Positions 10,045-19,922 of a stretch of DNA of 64,000 nucleotides are shown here, piece after piece (the stretch's first letter is position 1; each line of letters opens with the position of its first letter). Position numbers and translations under genes: made by a program. The notes under the pieces are model-generated. The model was given only the letters and a program-made list of their open reading frames with translations, did not search any database and was not told the DNA's origin. This DNA is from Pohlia nutans (taxonomy: Eukaryota; Streptophyta; Bryopsida; Bryales; Mniaceae): contig CM040094.1 in the NCBI GenBank assembly GCA_022496805.1, positions 2,232,001 to 2,296,000 of the forward strand. Reading direction: 5' to 3'.

Positions 10045-13000
10045 ATGGCGACATCCCTGGCAGCCGTGCGGCTGCAGCCATGGCAGCCGGAGGTCATGGT
10101 TGTGGTGGCGCAGGGTTATGGAGGTAGCTCCACTGGGGTTAGAGTGCGAGCTCACCGCGGCCACACCTCGCAGCCCAGGTCAGTGAATTCACCATTTAAG
10201 GTTTAGTGTACATCATCCAGGCTCTCTTGTTGTGAGTTTTATGTTTTAGGTCTTCCTTTTCCCTTTCATACATTGCACAGTGTCAGTGCTCTTGGTTCAA
10301 GGCTCTCAAATATGCGGAACTGTCCCACACATTTGCAATGAAGGAATTGGATGTTGCGAGGGTTTTGTGATTATATGAGCTCCTGTTGGAATGTAAATGA
10401 GGTTCATGTTTTAGGTCTTCTCTTCCCTTTCATACAATGTGTGACAGTTACTCTTGTTTTCCTACACTTGCAATGAAGAAATAGGATGTTGTGGTTTTTC
10501 AAACCATGAGGGTTTTGTGATTATGTGAGCTCCTGGTGGAATGTAAGTGAGGTTCATGTTTTAGGTCTTCTCTTTCCCTTTCATACAATGTACAGTGTCC
10601 GTGCTCTTGGTTCAAGATGCGGAACTGTCCCACACATTTGCAATGAAGGAATTGGATGTTGCGAGGGTTTTGTGATTTTTTGAGCTCCTGGTGGAATGTA
10701 AGCGAGGTTCATGTTTTAGGTCTTCTCTTCCCTTTCATACAATGTGTGACAGTTCTCTTGTTTTCTTAGGAACTATCCCAATGAAGAAATAGGATGTTGC
10801 CATTTTTCAAACCGTGATTATATTGTCCCTTAAGGATGTGAGTTCCTGAGTGAGGTTTATGTTTTAGGTCTTTTCTTTCCTTTCGTGCAATGTCCTATCC
10901 TTGTGACAGTGCTCTTGGTTCAAATATGCATTTTCTGAGGAACTATCCCATCAATGAAGAAATAGGATGTTGCCATTTTTCAAACCGTGAGGGTTTAGTG
11001 AATACCATGGAGCTCCTGTTGTAATCCAAGTGAGGTTTTATGTTTCGCTTTCAAACAATGTCCTATCCTTGTATTACTCAGTGACAGTGCTCTTGGTTCA
11101 AGGCTTTCTTGCTACTTCCAATTCCATCTTCTTGTCTAGACAGGATGTGTGATAGTCACGGAGTATTGTGAAGTTGCAATGTGATGTTTCCCTCGTTTAA
11201 TTTTCTCTTGTAATGAGTTTTTAGGAATGGGTGACATTTTCTTCTAGTTTCCATTAGTACCTACATGGTAGTTCTTTTCTAAGCTAAGAAGTTGTCAAAT
11301 TACTTTGTAGCCACTTTGCTTTTGTTTTTATGAAGGCTTTTGTTTTAGGTCTGGATGACAAGTATATCAGAATTACCTTGAACTGACATACAACGCTTGT
11401 GCAGTGTAGTCACTGTCGAGTGTGCATTTTTGTAATCACTATATGTACTGAATTAACCCCTAAAGCACCTCATATTTTTTGTAGTAGTTTTGAGTATTTT
11501 TTATTTTTATTCAACATATGTAATATTCTTCACTAATTCCATTTTGATCCCATTCAAATTATATTTTTCACAATATGATTGTTTAAATTTGTCATTTTAA
11601 AACCATGAATCCTTAGTCCTTTAGGTGTTAATGTGTGTTCATATGAGCTTGATCTTATATTCAAGAGACCTGTGTTGAAATGTGCATCCCGTGACAAGTG
11701 TTTTTTTGTTTGCAGAGGGAGGATATGCAGGGTTCCTCTGTTTAGAACACCTTATTCTCCCCGAAGAGAGGCACTGATTTCGGCAATGAGCGAGGAACAT
11801 GACATTACCGACATGCAAGGTAAAGCAAGCTAACTATCTCATAATTTTCCAAAACTGTGAATGAATGCCTGTTCGTTCATGTGTATAATTATTCATACTT
11901 CGAGCACCGTTGATCTGAATCTTTCCCACTTTTCAGAAACTGACAAAGTCAGTGGAGAGTGGTGGAAACCTATCCTCACCGCCGTGCATGATTGGAGTCA
12001 AGACAAGGTATCGCTTGCTCTTTCAGCCAACGTTTGTTTTAGCCCTCGGATCATCACATCAATCAGCCAAAATATGTACAAGCGTCTCTCTTTACCCAGA
12101 CGTGATAGAGCCTATAGTCTGCTTTTCCATTTCCGGTTTCATTTTAAGGCATCAAGATATCCTCAAAAGCAAGGATGAGATCTTGTTTGTGTTCTTAACC
12201 TTTAAACGTCATTTCCTAATTTAGAAAGAAAGGAGTATTTTTAAAATTTTAACCTCAAAATATAGAAGTAATTTGCATTCTAGAAATGTAGGTACATACT
12301 ATTCTTGTCATGAATGATGCCTGAAAAGGAAAAACATTTCTTCATTATTAGCAATTCATGTTCAACGTGGTTTGAAAACTGAGAAAACCAAGTGTATGTC
12401 CTTTAACCCTTAAACGACAATGCATGCCCCACGGGCTTGGTTATATTTTGGGAGAATGTTGCTCATAACTTCTACTTCATTGCATCAAATGGGGTTCTTA
12501 AAATGCCAAATCAAGCATCTTAGAGAGATCTATACTTCTTTAGAATAGAGCCAATCATGCTTAAAATGGAGTTTAAAAGAGATTTTGGGTGTGGTATCAG
12601 GAAAGCATATGTCGTTTAAGGGTTAAGGGTTAATATTTTGATCATGAGATCTAGTTGCTCCCAACTCTTACTACACTGAAATCGCCTTCCGAACACAGAG
12701 GGTAAACTCATCCATTTGAAAAAAAATTGGATCTTGAAAAATAACTCTTGGTGTGAATACTGTGGCCCATGTTATATGGGTGATTTCAGTGTAGTGGGTA
12801 AGGGCAATGAGGACCAGTGTTACCACGTTGTGCTTTCTGGTTATGGTCTGCTTTCTGAACCTAAAATGAATTCCGTTGCTCTTGCTACCAGAGTACAGGA
12901 TTCACATAAGATCTAGGTTCTGGTTGGGCGAGAAATTTTGTGGTAATTTTTTTTCCAGACTTTGGTTAGCCACTGAGGTACCAATATCGTTGATTCATGC

Positions 13001-14516
13001 AGCTTTTGGGACTCGCAGAGCTTGCAGATGGGAGTCTGTTCTTCTCCTTCGGCCCTGAATCAGAGTCCAAAGCTTCTTCACGTAAGGCTTCTTCGTCTCC
13101 TCCTCAGCTAAAGGCTCAGAGTGAACCAGTGAAAACCACGCTTCCACAACGGCATCCTTCGAGTTTTCGGAAGCACTCTCCCATCCCTGCTTCTCGCAAG
13201 AAGGCCAGTGAATTGAAGAAAACAGTCAAAGAAGAAGCTGCTCAACCTCCAAAGCCTGACAACAACAAGCCCCCGAAGAAAGAGAAAGCCAAAAGCCCCA
13301 GCAAGACTGCTACTACTCAGCCCCAACGACCTCCATCTTCATTCTCCAAGAGGTCGCCCATCCCAAAGCACCGGGTTCCAGAGAAGAAAAGCCAAGAGAC
13401 TACTCCTAGTAAGCCTACCCCCTCCACCTGCTTTGTTACTAGTCAGAAGAAATATTTATGGCAAGAATTACAATTTTTTCATAAAGTAGGAAAGTTATTG
13501 CTTCAAATACCAAGATCGTCATATTCATTAAAATGGAAAAACTTTGAGACATTCGTCTTCAGGAACCTCAATTTTTTTTTACCAATCCTAGTTTTTAGAG
13601 CTCTGCACTTGAATGTCACAATTTCGGCACTTTGAAACATGCCATTTTAATGAAGCAAGTGAAGTAGAGAAATATCTGCTCCAAACACCAAGCAATTGGA
13701 TGACCTGTAGTAGTTGGCAGGGAAATGAATACTCCTAGATCTGTGGTTAGAATTTCATTGCTCCAAATACCAAGATTGTCATATTCGTTAACTTTAAAAG
13801 AAATTGGCACTTTTTGAGACAATCGTCTTCAGGAACCTCAAATTTTTACCAGTCCTAGTTTTTAAAGCTCTGTGCACTTGAATGTCACAATTTTGGCACT
13901 TAGAAACATGCCATTTTAATGAAGCAAGTGAAGTAGAGAAATATTTGCTCCAAACACCAAGCAATTGGATGACCTGTACTAGTTGCTAGGGAAATGAATA
14001 TTCATAGATCTGTGGTTAGAGTTTCCATGTATTCATCAAGGTTTTTTATTTTTGCAATTTCTGAACTACAGCTCTTTTTCTTTTTCTTTTTCTTTTTCTT
14101 TTTTTCGTTATTCAGGTACTACAGCTTTTGATTCTGCAAAAGATTCACCGCTCTCTCCTGAGTTGAAGGAGATTTTGAACCGTGGCAAGGAGAGTGCAAA
14201 GGGCAAGACTGATGCCAAAACTTCAACAAGTGGAGCTCCTATTCCGGCCAAGAAAAAAGCATCAAAAGTAGTGAGGGAAGAGACTGTGGTGGAGGTTGTG
14301 CAGAAGAGTGAAGAAGAGGCTGTGGTGGAGGTTGTGCAGGAGAGTGAAGAAGAGACCACTGTGGAGGTTTCTGGTGAGAATGGTGCTGTAAGTAAAGATT
14401 TAGGGAGTTACAAGCTTCCAGAGTTGAGGAGCCTTGCAAAGGCAAGGGGGCTCAAGGGTTACTCTAAACTTAAAAAGGGTGAGCTTGTAGAACTTTTAGC
14501 TGGTTTGGAGAGTTGA
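10045..14516 (+). CDS. RHON1-like Rho-N domain protein, probably plastid
   Basis: The model has five exons: 10045-10178, 11716-11819, 11937-12007, 13003-13408 and 14116-14516. All have GT-AG borders and matching phases and give 371 aa. The start is the first ATG after an in-frame TGA at 9871-9873. The C-terminal ~35 residues (KLPELRSLAKARGLKGYSKL...ELLAGL) form a Rho-N domain, the nucleic-acid-binding helical module shared with bacterial Rho and with Arabidopsis RHON1, which takes part in plastid RNA processing and transcription termination. The middle (exon 4) is basic and rich in Ser, Pro and Lys. Exon 5 carries an acidic tandem repeat of about 12-14 residues (VVEVVQKSEEEA, VVEVVQESEEET). 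The N-terminal region is Arg-rich with few acidic residues, compatible with a transit peptide. RHON1 is about 400 aa, so the length fits. Function is inferred from the domain; weak similarity to other Rho-N plant proteins cannot be excluded. Confidence 0.85.
10235..11110 (+). repeat. Six-unit imperfect tandem array in RHON1-like intron 1
   Basis: Units of about 150-180 bp start near 10235, 10401, 10551, 10706, 10854 and 11034. Each contains TGTTTTAGGTCTTC..., CTTTCATACAATG and CAATGAAG-AAT-GGATGTTG words and ends GGAATGTAAGTGAGGTT. Units 1 and 3 resemble each other most, as do 2 and 4, which suggests duplication of a two-unit block. It fills most of the first half of intron 1. Confidence 0.85.
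11457..11627. mobile_element. TTAA element, family C, in RHON1-like intron 1
   Basis: TTAA at 11453-11456 and 11628-11631. The termini are CCCCTAAAGCACC and GTCCTTTAGGTG. The interior resembles the family-C copy at 133-360 (CAACATATGTAATATTCTT, CATGAATCCTTAGTCC). It ends only 88 bp before the splice site of exon 2. Confidence 0.75.
12199..12629. mobile_element. Family-F TTAA element with nested family-G element
   Basis: The outer element starts CCTTTAAACGTC after TTAA 12195-12198 and ends at GGG before TTAA 12630-12633. The inner element 12407-12622 (CCCTTAAACGACAATGC...TGTCGTTTAAGGG) lies between TTAA 12403-12406 and 12623-12626. Without the insert the outer right end reads TGTCCTTTAAGGG, so the inner element entered the TTAA inside that terminal repeat. 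It lies in intron 3 of the RHON1-like gene. Confidence 0.85.
13500..14027 (+). repeat. Direct duplication, two ~265-bp units, in RHON1-like intron 4
   Basis: Unit 1 (13500-13759) and unit 2 (13760-14027) match over their whole length. Shared words include CATGCCATTTTAATGAAGC, CACCAAGCAATTGGATGACC and AGATCTGTGGTTAGA. Divergence is modest with a few indels. Both units lie between exon 4 and the final exon. Confidence 0.92.
14071..14107 (+). promoter_or_regulatory. Expanded (CTTTTT)n pyrimidine tract before last exon
   Basis: About five CTTTTT units run into a T-rich stretch ending 8-9 bp before the acceptor AG at 14114-14115. The tract serves as the polypyrimidine tract for the exon that encodes the Rho-N domain. 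Its length is that of a microsatellite and is likely polymorphic. Confidence 0.7.
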
Positions 14517-14660
14517 AGATGGGGTAGAACTTGTAAAGGAAATACCAAGGTTTTTTTTGCACTTAAATTCAGTACACCGTTGGCTCTTTTTTATTTATTT
14601 TCATGTGTATTTGGTGTTGACTACAAGGTTTTTAAATAGGGTCTGTGCAAATGCATTTAA

Positions 14661-15184
14661 CCCTTTGACGCGCCTGTGTCGATGAACAGATTGTTACCTT
14701 TCTCTTGTACACTTTTCATCCATCCAAATTTCTCTTGGTTTCTTGTGCTAGTTTACTATCATTTGTATGGAATGGATCTTCAAAATAAGATATTGTGATT
14801 TTATTCTATTTTAAATAAAAAAATTGGTTTATGTTGAGTTTCATTCTTAGTTCAAAAAGTGAGATGTAAACATGATTTTTTGAAATAAGTAAAATCAAAT
14901 AATGGAAATCATACCATCTTGTAGTGCATGTTATTTCAAGTTTGTTGAAAGAAATTTTTCCATTTTTTTTTGTTAATTTGGGATTTTTAATTGAATTTCG
15001 AAAGAAAAGCTTGAAAATTTTAATAACAGCTTATTAATTATAAAATATGAAAAATCCAATTGTACAGATGTGATCTTCACATTGACATTTGCAACTTAGC
15101 TTTGTACATTGACTTTGTTTTTGTTATTCATCAAACATTTTATAACGCATCTTTGAAATTAGTTTTGAATTGGGATGTTAAGGG
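14661..15184. mobile_element. TTAA-flanked element (524 bp), single family member here
   Basis: TTAA at 14657-14660 and 15185-15188, with ends CCCTTTGACGCGCC and GATGTTAAGGG. The terminal match is short (CCCTT). It lies about 140 bp downstream of the RHON1-like stop codon and could affect its 3' end. Confidence 0.5.
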
Positions 15185-15188
15185 TTAA

Positions 15189-15944
15189 TCCAAAAAAATT
15201 TGAGTTGAAAGGGTAGATATGGTGTTGTCCTCTTTGAGCACATTGCAGGTCTTATGAGGGCAAAGGGAACCCTAAACCTGAATAGATTAAAAATAGATTT
15301 AAAGTTTACTTAATTGCTTAAGCGTTTTGACTAAAACTAAGCATGCATTTATATGTAAATTTTACAACTTTTTCCAACTTATGTTGTAAAGAAGAATCAT
15401 GGAAACATCATCATTTTTTTGACCACCTATTTATATATATGTTGATATATGATGTATTAGTACTCACATGTTGCATTAAATTCCAAAACATAATTGTCCA
15501 CAATGAAAAAGTTACAATTTCTTCATTAAATTTTTTCATAGTTTTTTTTGATAGTTTTACCATATTGTGTTCTTTTTGAATAACAATTATTTTTTACTTG
15601 GGTTACTTGCCCTTATGTACTTGTGGTATACATTCTAGAACAAAAATGTATACAACGGGTACATGAAGTTGGAATTGAGTGATTGATAGAAATGTTTTTG
15701 TTTACTTTAAAGCATTGCCACCCGCCCTTCAAAATAGACGAGGACGGCATTTTTTGAAAAGCAAGCAATTAGTATTTGGTCCTATCAACATATTTTCTTT
15801 GCCTCGAAAAACAACCAACTTTTGCCGTGGTTGTGCAACCCTGGAAAAAATTACTTTTCCTTTCTCAATCACCGGTAATAAGTTGGATAATAAATGATGA
15901 AGATTCTTTTGCTTTACGTTAGGAGACAATTGATTGGTTGGAAG
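15189..15944. other. Intergenic, nothing recognised
   Basis: AT-rich with only short chance reading frames. I see no gene, tRNA or clear element in it. Confidence 0.5.
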
Positions 15945-15948
15945 TTAA

Positions 15949-16171
15949 CCCTTGAAGGTCCAGATTGCCCATTTTGGCGAGTAATATACGGTTGTATTTC
16001 ATTGTATTTGGAATGGTTCTAGACCTCCTATGAGTTTCATATCAAAAATGAAGTTCAAATTCATGTTTACGTGGTCTTAAAAGCTGTTGGGATCTCAATT
16101 TGGAACTTTCTACTTACAACAAATGTAAAATATACAGCAACGTATCTACTATCCCCAAGGACCTTTAAGGG
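15949..16171 (+). mobile_element. TTAA-flanked element, family A/D (223 bp)
   Basis: TTAA at 15945-15948 and 16172-16175, with ends CCCTTGAAGGTCCAG and GGACCTTTAAGGG. It is collinear with 4993-5214, sharing TTCATTGTATTTGGAATGGT and ATACAGCAACGTATCTACTA-like words. Confidence 0.85.
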
Positions 16172-16309
16172 TTAATGCAGTGAGTTGCAGGAGTGGGGTA
16201 ATGAAGTGATCTACTCTCTAAATAAGTGGCCCCCCCTAATGATGATGCTCTTCATTTTCCTTTACCAATGGAGATGCTCTTGGAGTTGATAGTGAGTTAC
16301 TTAGCTTAA

Positions 16310-16542
16310 TCCTTTAAGGACCAAGGATTCAAATGACAAGTTCAATTTATTATATTGTGAAAAATACATTTCAGATGGGACTAAATTTTATTACACCGGA
16401 ATCAGTGAAGAATATTGTATGTGTTGGTCAAAGAAAAAATAAATTTGAACAAAAGAAAGTCTGTGTAGAACCTACTCAAAACTGCTATAATTTTTTTTTT
16501 AAAAAAAAAAAAAAAAAAAAAAACATGAGACCCAATTCAAGG
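16310..16542. mobile_element. TTAA element, family C, inverted, with homopolymer tract
   Basis: It starts TCCTTTAAGGACCAAG after TTAA 16306-16309. It is collinear with the complement of 133-360, including GAATATTGTATGTGTTGGTC. Near its right end is a T10/A23 run (16490-16523). The right end is eroded before TTAA at 16543-16546. Confidence 0.6.
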
Positions 16543-17026
16543 TTAATACCTTGTCAAGGTGGTGGTCAATGGTTGCGTGTATAAGGACAGGTAGTGGGCG
16601 AGATTGCTTGCCTTGTTGAAAGTGCTTGTCAAATACGGCTCTGCTGCATGATCTCTGTGGGGACCCATGTAATCCATCTTCTCTACAATTATCTTCACAC
16701 ATTCTTGGACTTATTAGTATGTCACTAGCAGAACATGGTATCGTTTTTACCGCATAATTTTAGAACTGGAAGGGCGTTACAATTGGTTAAAATGGGACAG
16801 TCAATAGTTTTACTAAGTGGTGTTGATCACAACGGGATAAAAGTTTCTCCATTTCACAAGTTGAGGTTTCTAGTAGTAAGTACACTTCCTCTTTTCACGC
16901 AGCCACCAAAACATTTTTGAGGTGGTCCCTATTTTTTTAGTCCTTTTCCTATTTGAATTCAACGTTTTACAATGTTGATGTAGAGGCATCAATTTTAGTG
17001 TTGCCTCTAAAATAGCACGTTTAGGA

Positions 17027-17112
17027 TGTTGTATCGGGAACCTCCCGTGTATTATCTCGTGTAGAATGTAGCCAGCGGGTACATTTGTCGAGGTGAGGTT
17101 CCCGATACTACA
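17027..17112. repeat. 86-bp hairpin element, copy 1
   Basis: The left arm TGTTGTATCGGGAACCTC pairs with the right arm GAGGTTCCCGATACTACA. A second copy with arms TGTAGTATCGGGAACCTC is at 38273-38355. The loop regions differ but share CGTG, GAATGT-GCCA and GGACATTTGT-GAGGTG-type words. See the finding on this repeat. Confidence 0.7.
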
Positions 17113-17187
17113 TGTGTCCCAAATAGCACTGTAGAAAAGAAACCAAAAAAAAGACAACTCAAGAATGTTATACAATTGTCCCTCTCT

Positions 17188-17310
17188 ATTATGACATGTT
17201 TGGGAAATTCAAGGTGGCAGGCATGGATTAGTTAGAGAAAGGACTTTTCACATGTGTATTGCTTGAAACAATAATATCAAGTGTCATTGTATGGAGGGTA
17301 GATTGTACTT
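17188..17310. repeat. Dispersed repeat, partner of 3175-3320
   Basis: It shares ATGACATGTTTGGGAA, GGTGGCAGGCATGGAT, ACATGTGTATTGCTTGAAAC and ATGGAGGGTAGA with the block in phosphatase intron 4, in the same order and orientation. Confidence 0.5.
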
Positions 17311-17331
17311 ATTAGCATATACAACTGCTTA

Positions 17332-17600
17332 GGAGTACACTCTACATTATGTTTGAGAATCGCATGCATTCATGACCCCCTCTAAAAGCCCCCTCTATAC
17401 AAGGGGTTACATATTTAAAAACCTTTGTATACAAACATATTATGTCCTAAAATATATGTTTAATGTTAGTATATGTCAATATTTTCATCTCTAAATATGC
17501 TTATTGTATGTATATGTCATATGGAAATGTTCAAGTTAATACGCCTTCAATGCACAAACTCACGTATACTTGTACATAATTAGTACAGTGCACCCCTCGG
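17332..17600. mobile_element. TIR element (GGGGTGCACTSTAC-like ends), copy 1
   Basis: The left end GGAGTACACTCTACATTATG and right end AGTACAGTGCACCCCT are inverted relatives. It is collinear with 22847-23108 over ~260 bp (shared TTTGAGAATC, ATTCATGACCCC, TATACAAG-GGTTA, CTCTAAATATG-TTA-TGTATG). It is noncoding and the superfamily is not assigned. Confidence 0.65.
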
Positions 17601-17649
17601 AGTACAACTCATCTATTCACACACTTGGTTGGACTCTTTACACTTAGTT

Positions 17650-17923
17650 GGACTTATCAGCAAGTGGTGTACATATGCCTTGACTAAATGTCTAGGGTCA
17701 TTGATCTTTGAATGAAAATGGGATTATCACTCATGATGACTTACAACCACCCACTTTCAAAGTGCACGTGAACTCTCAACAAATTTGGACTTATTAGCAA
17801 GTGTTGTACGTATGCCTTGACTAAATGTCTATGGTCATTGATCTTTGAATGAAAATGGGATTATCACTCACAACGACTTACAACCACCCACTTTCAAAGT
17901 GCACGTGAAATCTCAACAAACTT
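17650..17923 (+). repeat. Direct duplication, two 137-bp units
   Basis: Units at 17650-17786 and 17787-17923 both start GGACTTAT-AGCAAGTG and share TATGCCTTGACTAAATGTCT, GATCTTTGAATGAAAATGGG and CACTTTCAAAGTGCACGTGAA, with only scattered substitutions. Confidence 0.92.
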
Positions 17924-18361
17924 GGCTCTTGTACACAAAAAGGTTAGAAATAATGCTTAAAATGATGCAAATAGTATCTATCATCTACCTTTGATTGGAC
18001 TTGAGAACGATAGGAAGTAACGACAACCATGAAAGAAAAAGCGTTCACTTGGACTGACGTTAAAATTCATTTTTCTTTGCCTAACGAAAAATTTATGGCA
18101 GAAATGAAATCGTACTAAGCAAAGTGAAAAAGCAACGGCCGAAAGGGCATCATCAAAGTCGGTGGAATACAAAATTATACAAAAAGTGAGAGGGAGTCTC
18201 TCCGTAGTTGTTTTCATTAAAAAGAAAATTTTGCAGATTTGAGTTCCATTCAATTCCCGTAGTTGACCATACTTGTCAAAAAGTCATACACGCATCAAAG
18301 ATTCAGAGTCAAGGTATTTTTTGTCGTGTCAAAGAGCAAGTTAATTAAAACACGGAACTGA

Positions 18362-18556
18362 CACTAGTAGGAAATGTGTCGTTTTTTCACTTACTATAAA
18401 TGAAAAAGGAATGAAACCACGGCAGGCACATGAGTTGCGTCGATGCTAGTGAGTGGTTTTAATCACAAGAAGAGAGAAATCTAGGCACAATATTTCGTCG
18501 CTGTTCACTGTTTCCACAAAGTGGGGAATGAAAAAACGACAGTTCTGCAACTAGTC
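18362..18556 (+). mobile_element. CACTA-type MITE, 195 bp, copy 1
   Basis: It starts CACTAGTAGGAAATGTGTCG and ends ACGACAGTTCTGCAACTAGTC (a TAGTG end with one change). A second copy of the same length (195 bp) is at 62691-62885. The CACTA...TAGTG ends place it with CACTA/EnSpm-derived elements. It lies about 300 bp beyond the stop of the ARGOS-like gene. Confidence 0.7.
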
Positions 18557-18860
18557 AGATTCCAAATGAACATGGAATTTCTTCTAACGATGCTAAAACA
18601 AGCTGCAAAAAGTATGAACTCTAAAGCATTCTTCATCCTCTTTCTGCTCATAAATCATGAACGCAACTATTTGCAGCATTTTGAATCCAAAACTGGATTT
18701 TCACAGTTTGAAAACTCATCTAAATGTTTGTTGTGACTTAAACCATAACAGCCATTGGCAGCCTCTGTAACAGAAAGCTAAGGGAAAAAAAAAAAAAAAA
18801 AAAAAAAAAACTCATCTGAAGAAATTGAGTACCTCAGAGATGTTGATGATAATGCTCCAC

Positions 18861-19922
18861 TCACAAAATGGTCTCAAACTGTTTCTCTGTGTGAGCTTGG
18901 GCATGATGGACTTCAGCATGAAACAGAGCCTGCGCCACGAGCGCGCCGAAAACCAGAATGGGCAGCAGCATGAGGAGCCAAGGTGGGGGTGTCAGAGGGA
19001 AAATGGAGATGAGGGGGATCATGAGGATCAGAGTCGTCAACACCGCGAGCAATATGCGGCCCATGCATCTAGATAACCACACAAAATGACTTCCCAAAAA
19101 ATATGAAAAAATTAATCAGTAACAATCAAATTTGCTTCTAAGATCTTTTAGCACATCATCTCCTTTGAAGAACACAGCTGCTCAACTGAAGGCCTGCACA
19201 ACATTACACAACCTTGTCAGCTTAACAATGACTAAATTTAGGGTTAGACTCTCATCTACTCAAATGTCCATCTTTAAATGGGGTTTTGCACTGTCATTCA
19301 ATAGTGATCTACAACCTCCCACTTTGAACAATTGCATAAGAAGTCATCATACATTAAAGTTCCGTTTTAACTGAAAAGTTTTGAACTCCACAGGATTTCA
19401 TGAAGAAACTAACATGAAGTAAGATTTCAAAGCTTTCTTGAGTTAAAAAAGATAATCCTTACTATTGAATGAGAAGCATTTGATTAGTCTCTACAGTGAA
19501 AGCGCACTGACTCCTACATAAATGCTTAAAAGTGACAGAATCCTCTACCTTAGAGACTCTGAGCTGCAAGTATCAACAAATGCTGCATTTTTACAGAGCA
19601 TCAAAACCAAGCAATTAAAGGCAGAAAACACTTGCTATTGCAACTTGCACAGAGCCCTTAGAATAGAGACTGAAAATCCTACATGCAAGAATTCATTCAA
19701 AGGCTTCGTCTACTTCGCACCGAATTCAAAAACCTAGTAGTCAAATTGCTGATGAAACGTAAATGTAAAGCGAGTTGTAATGACAGCCTGACTACATACA
19801 TACATACATTCATGCCATCCTTGCCTTCATGTGGACCCAACTCTTTTTAGGGCTCCCTTTTTCTTAGGTCAGGCAAAACCGTACCTGGCGGTTGGGAGGT
19901 TGCTGTGTTGACCAGTTTTCAT
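18861..19922 (-). CDS. ARGOS/OSR-domain small membrane protein
   Basis: A two-exon gene on the minus strand: exon 1 19885-19922 (ATG at 19922-19920), GT donor at 19884, AG acceptor at 19070-19069, exon 2 18861-19068. The phases match (2 then 1) and give 81 aa. An in-frame TAA lies upstream with no other ATG between. The core, about residues 16-60, holds two hydrophobic segments around IFPLTPPPWLLMLLP. This is the layout of the OSR domain (hydrophobic, then a Pro-rich L-P-L-P-P-P-type turn, then hydrophobic) of ARGOS/ARL/OSR proteins. Those are ER or endomembrane proteins that affect organ size and dampen ethylene signalling in flowering plants. The protein is at the short end of the family (Arabidopsis members are about 85-135 aa). 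Function is by family only; an unrelated small two-helix protein is the alternative. Confidence 0.68.
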
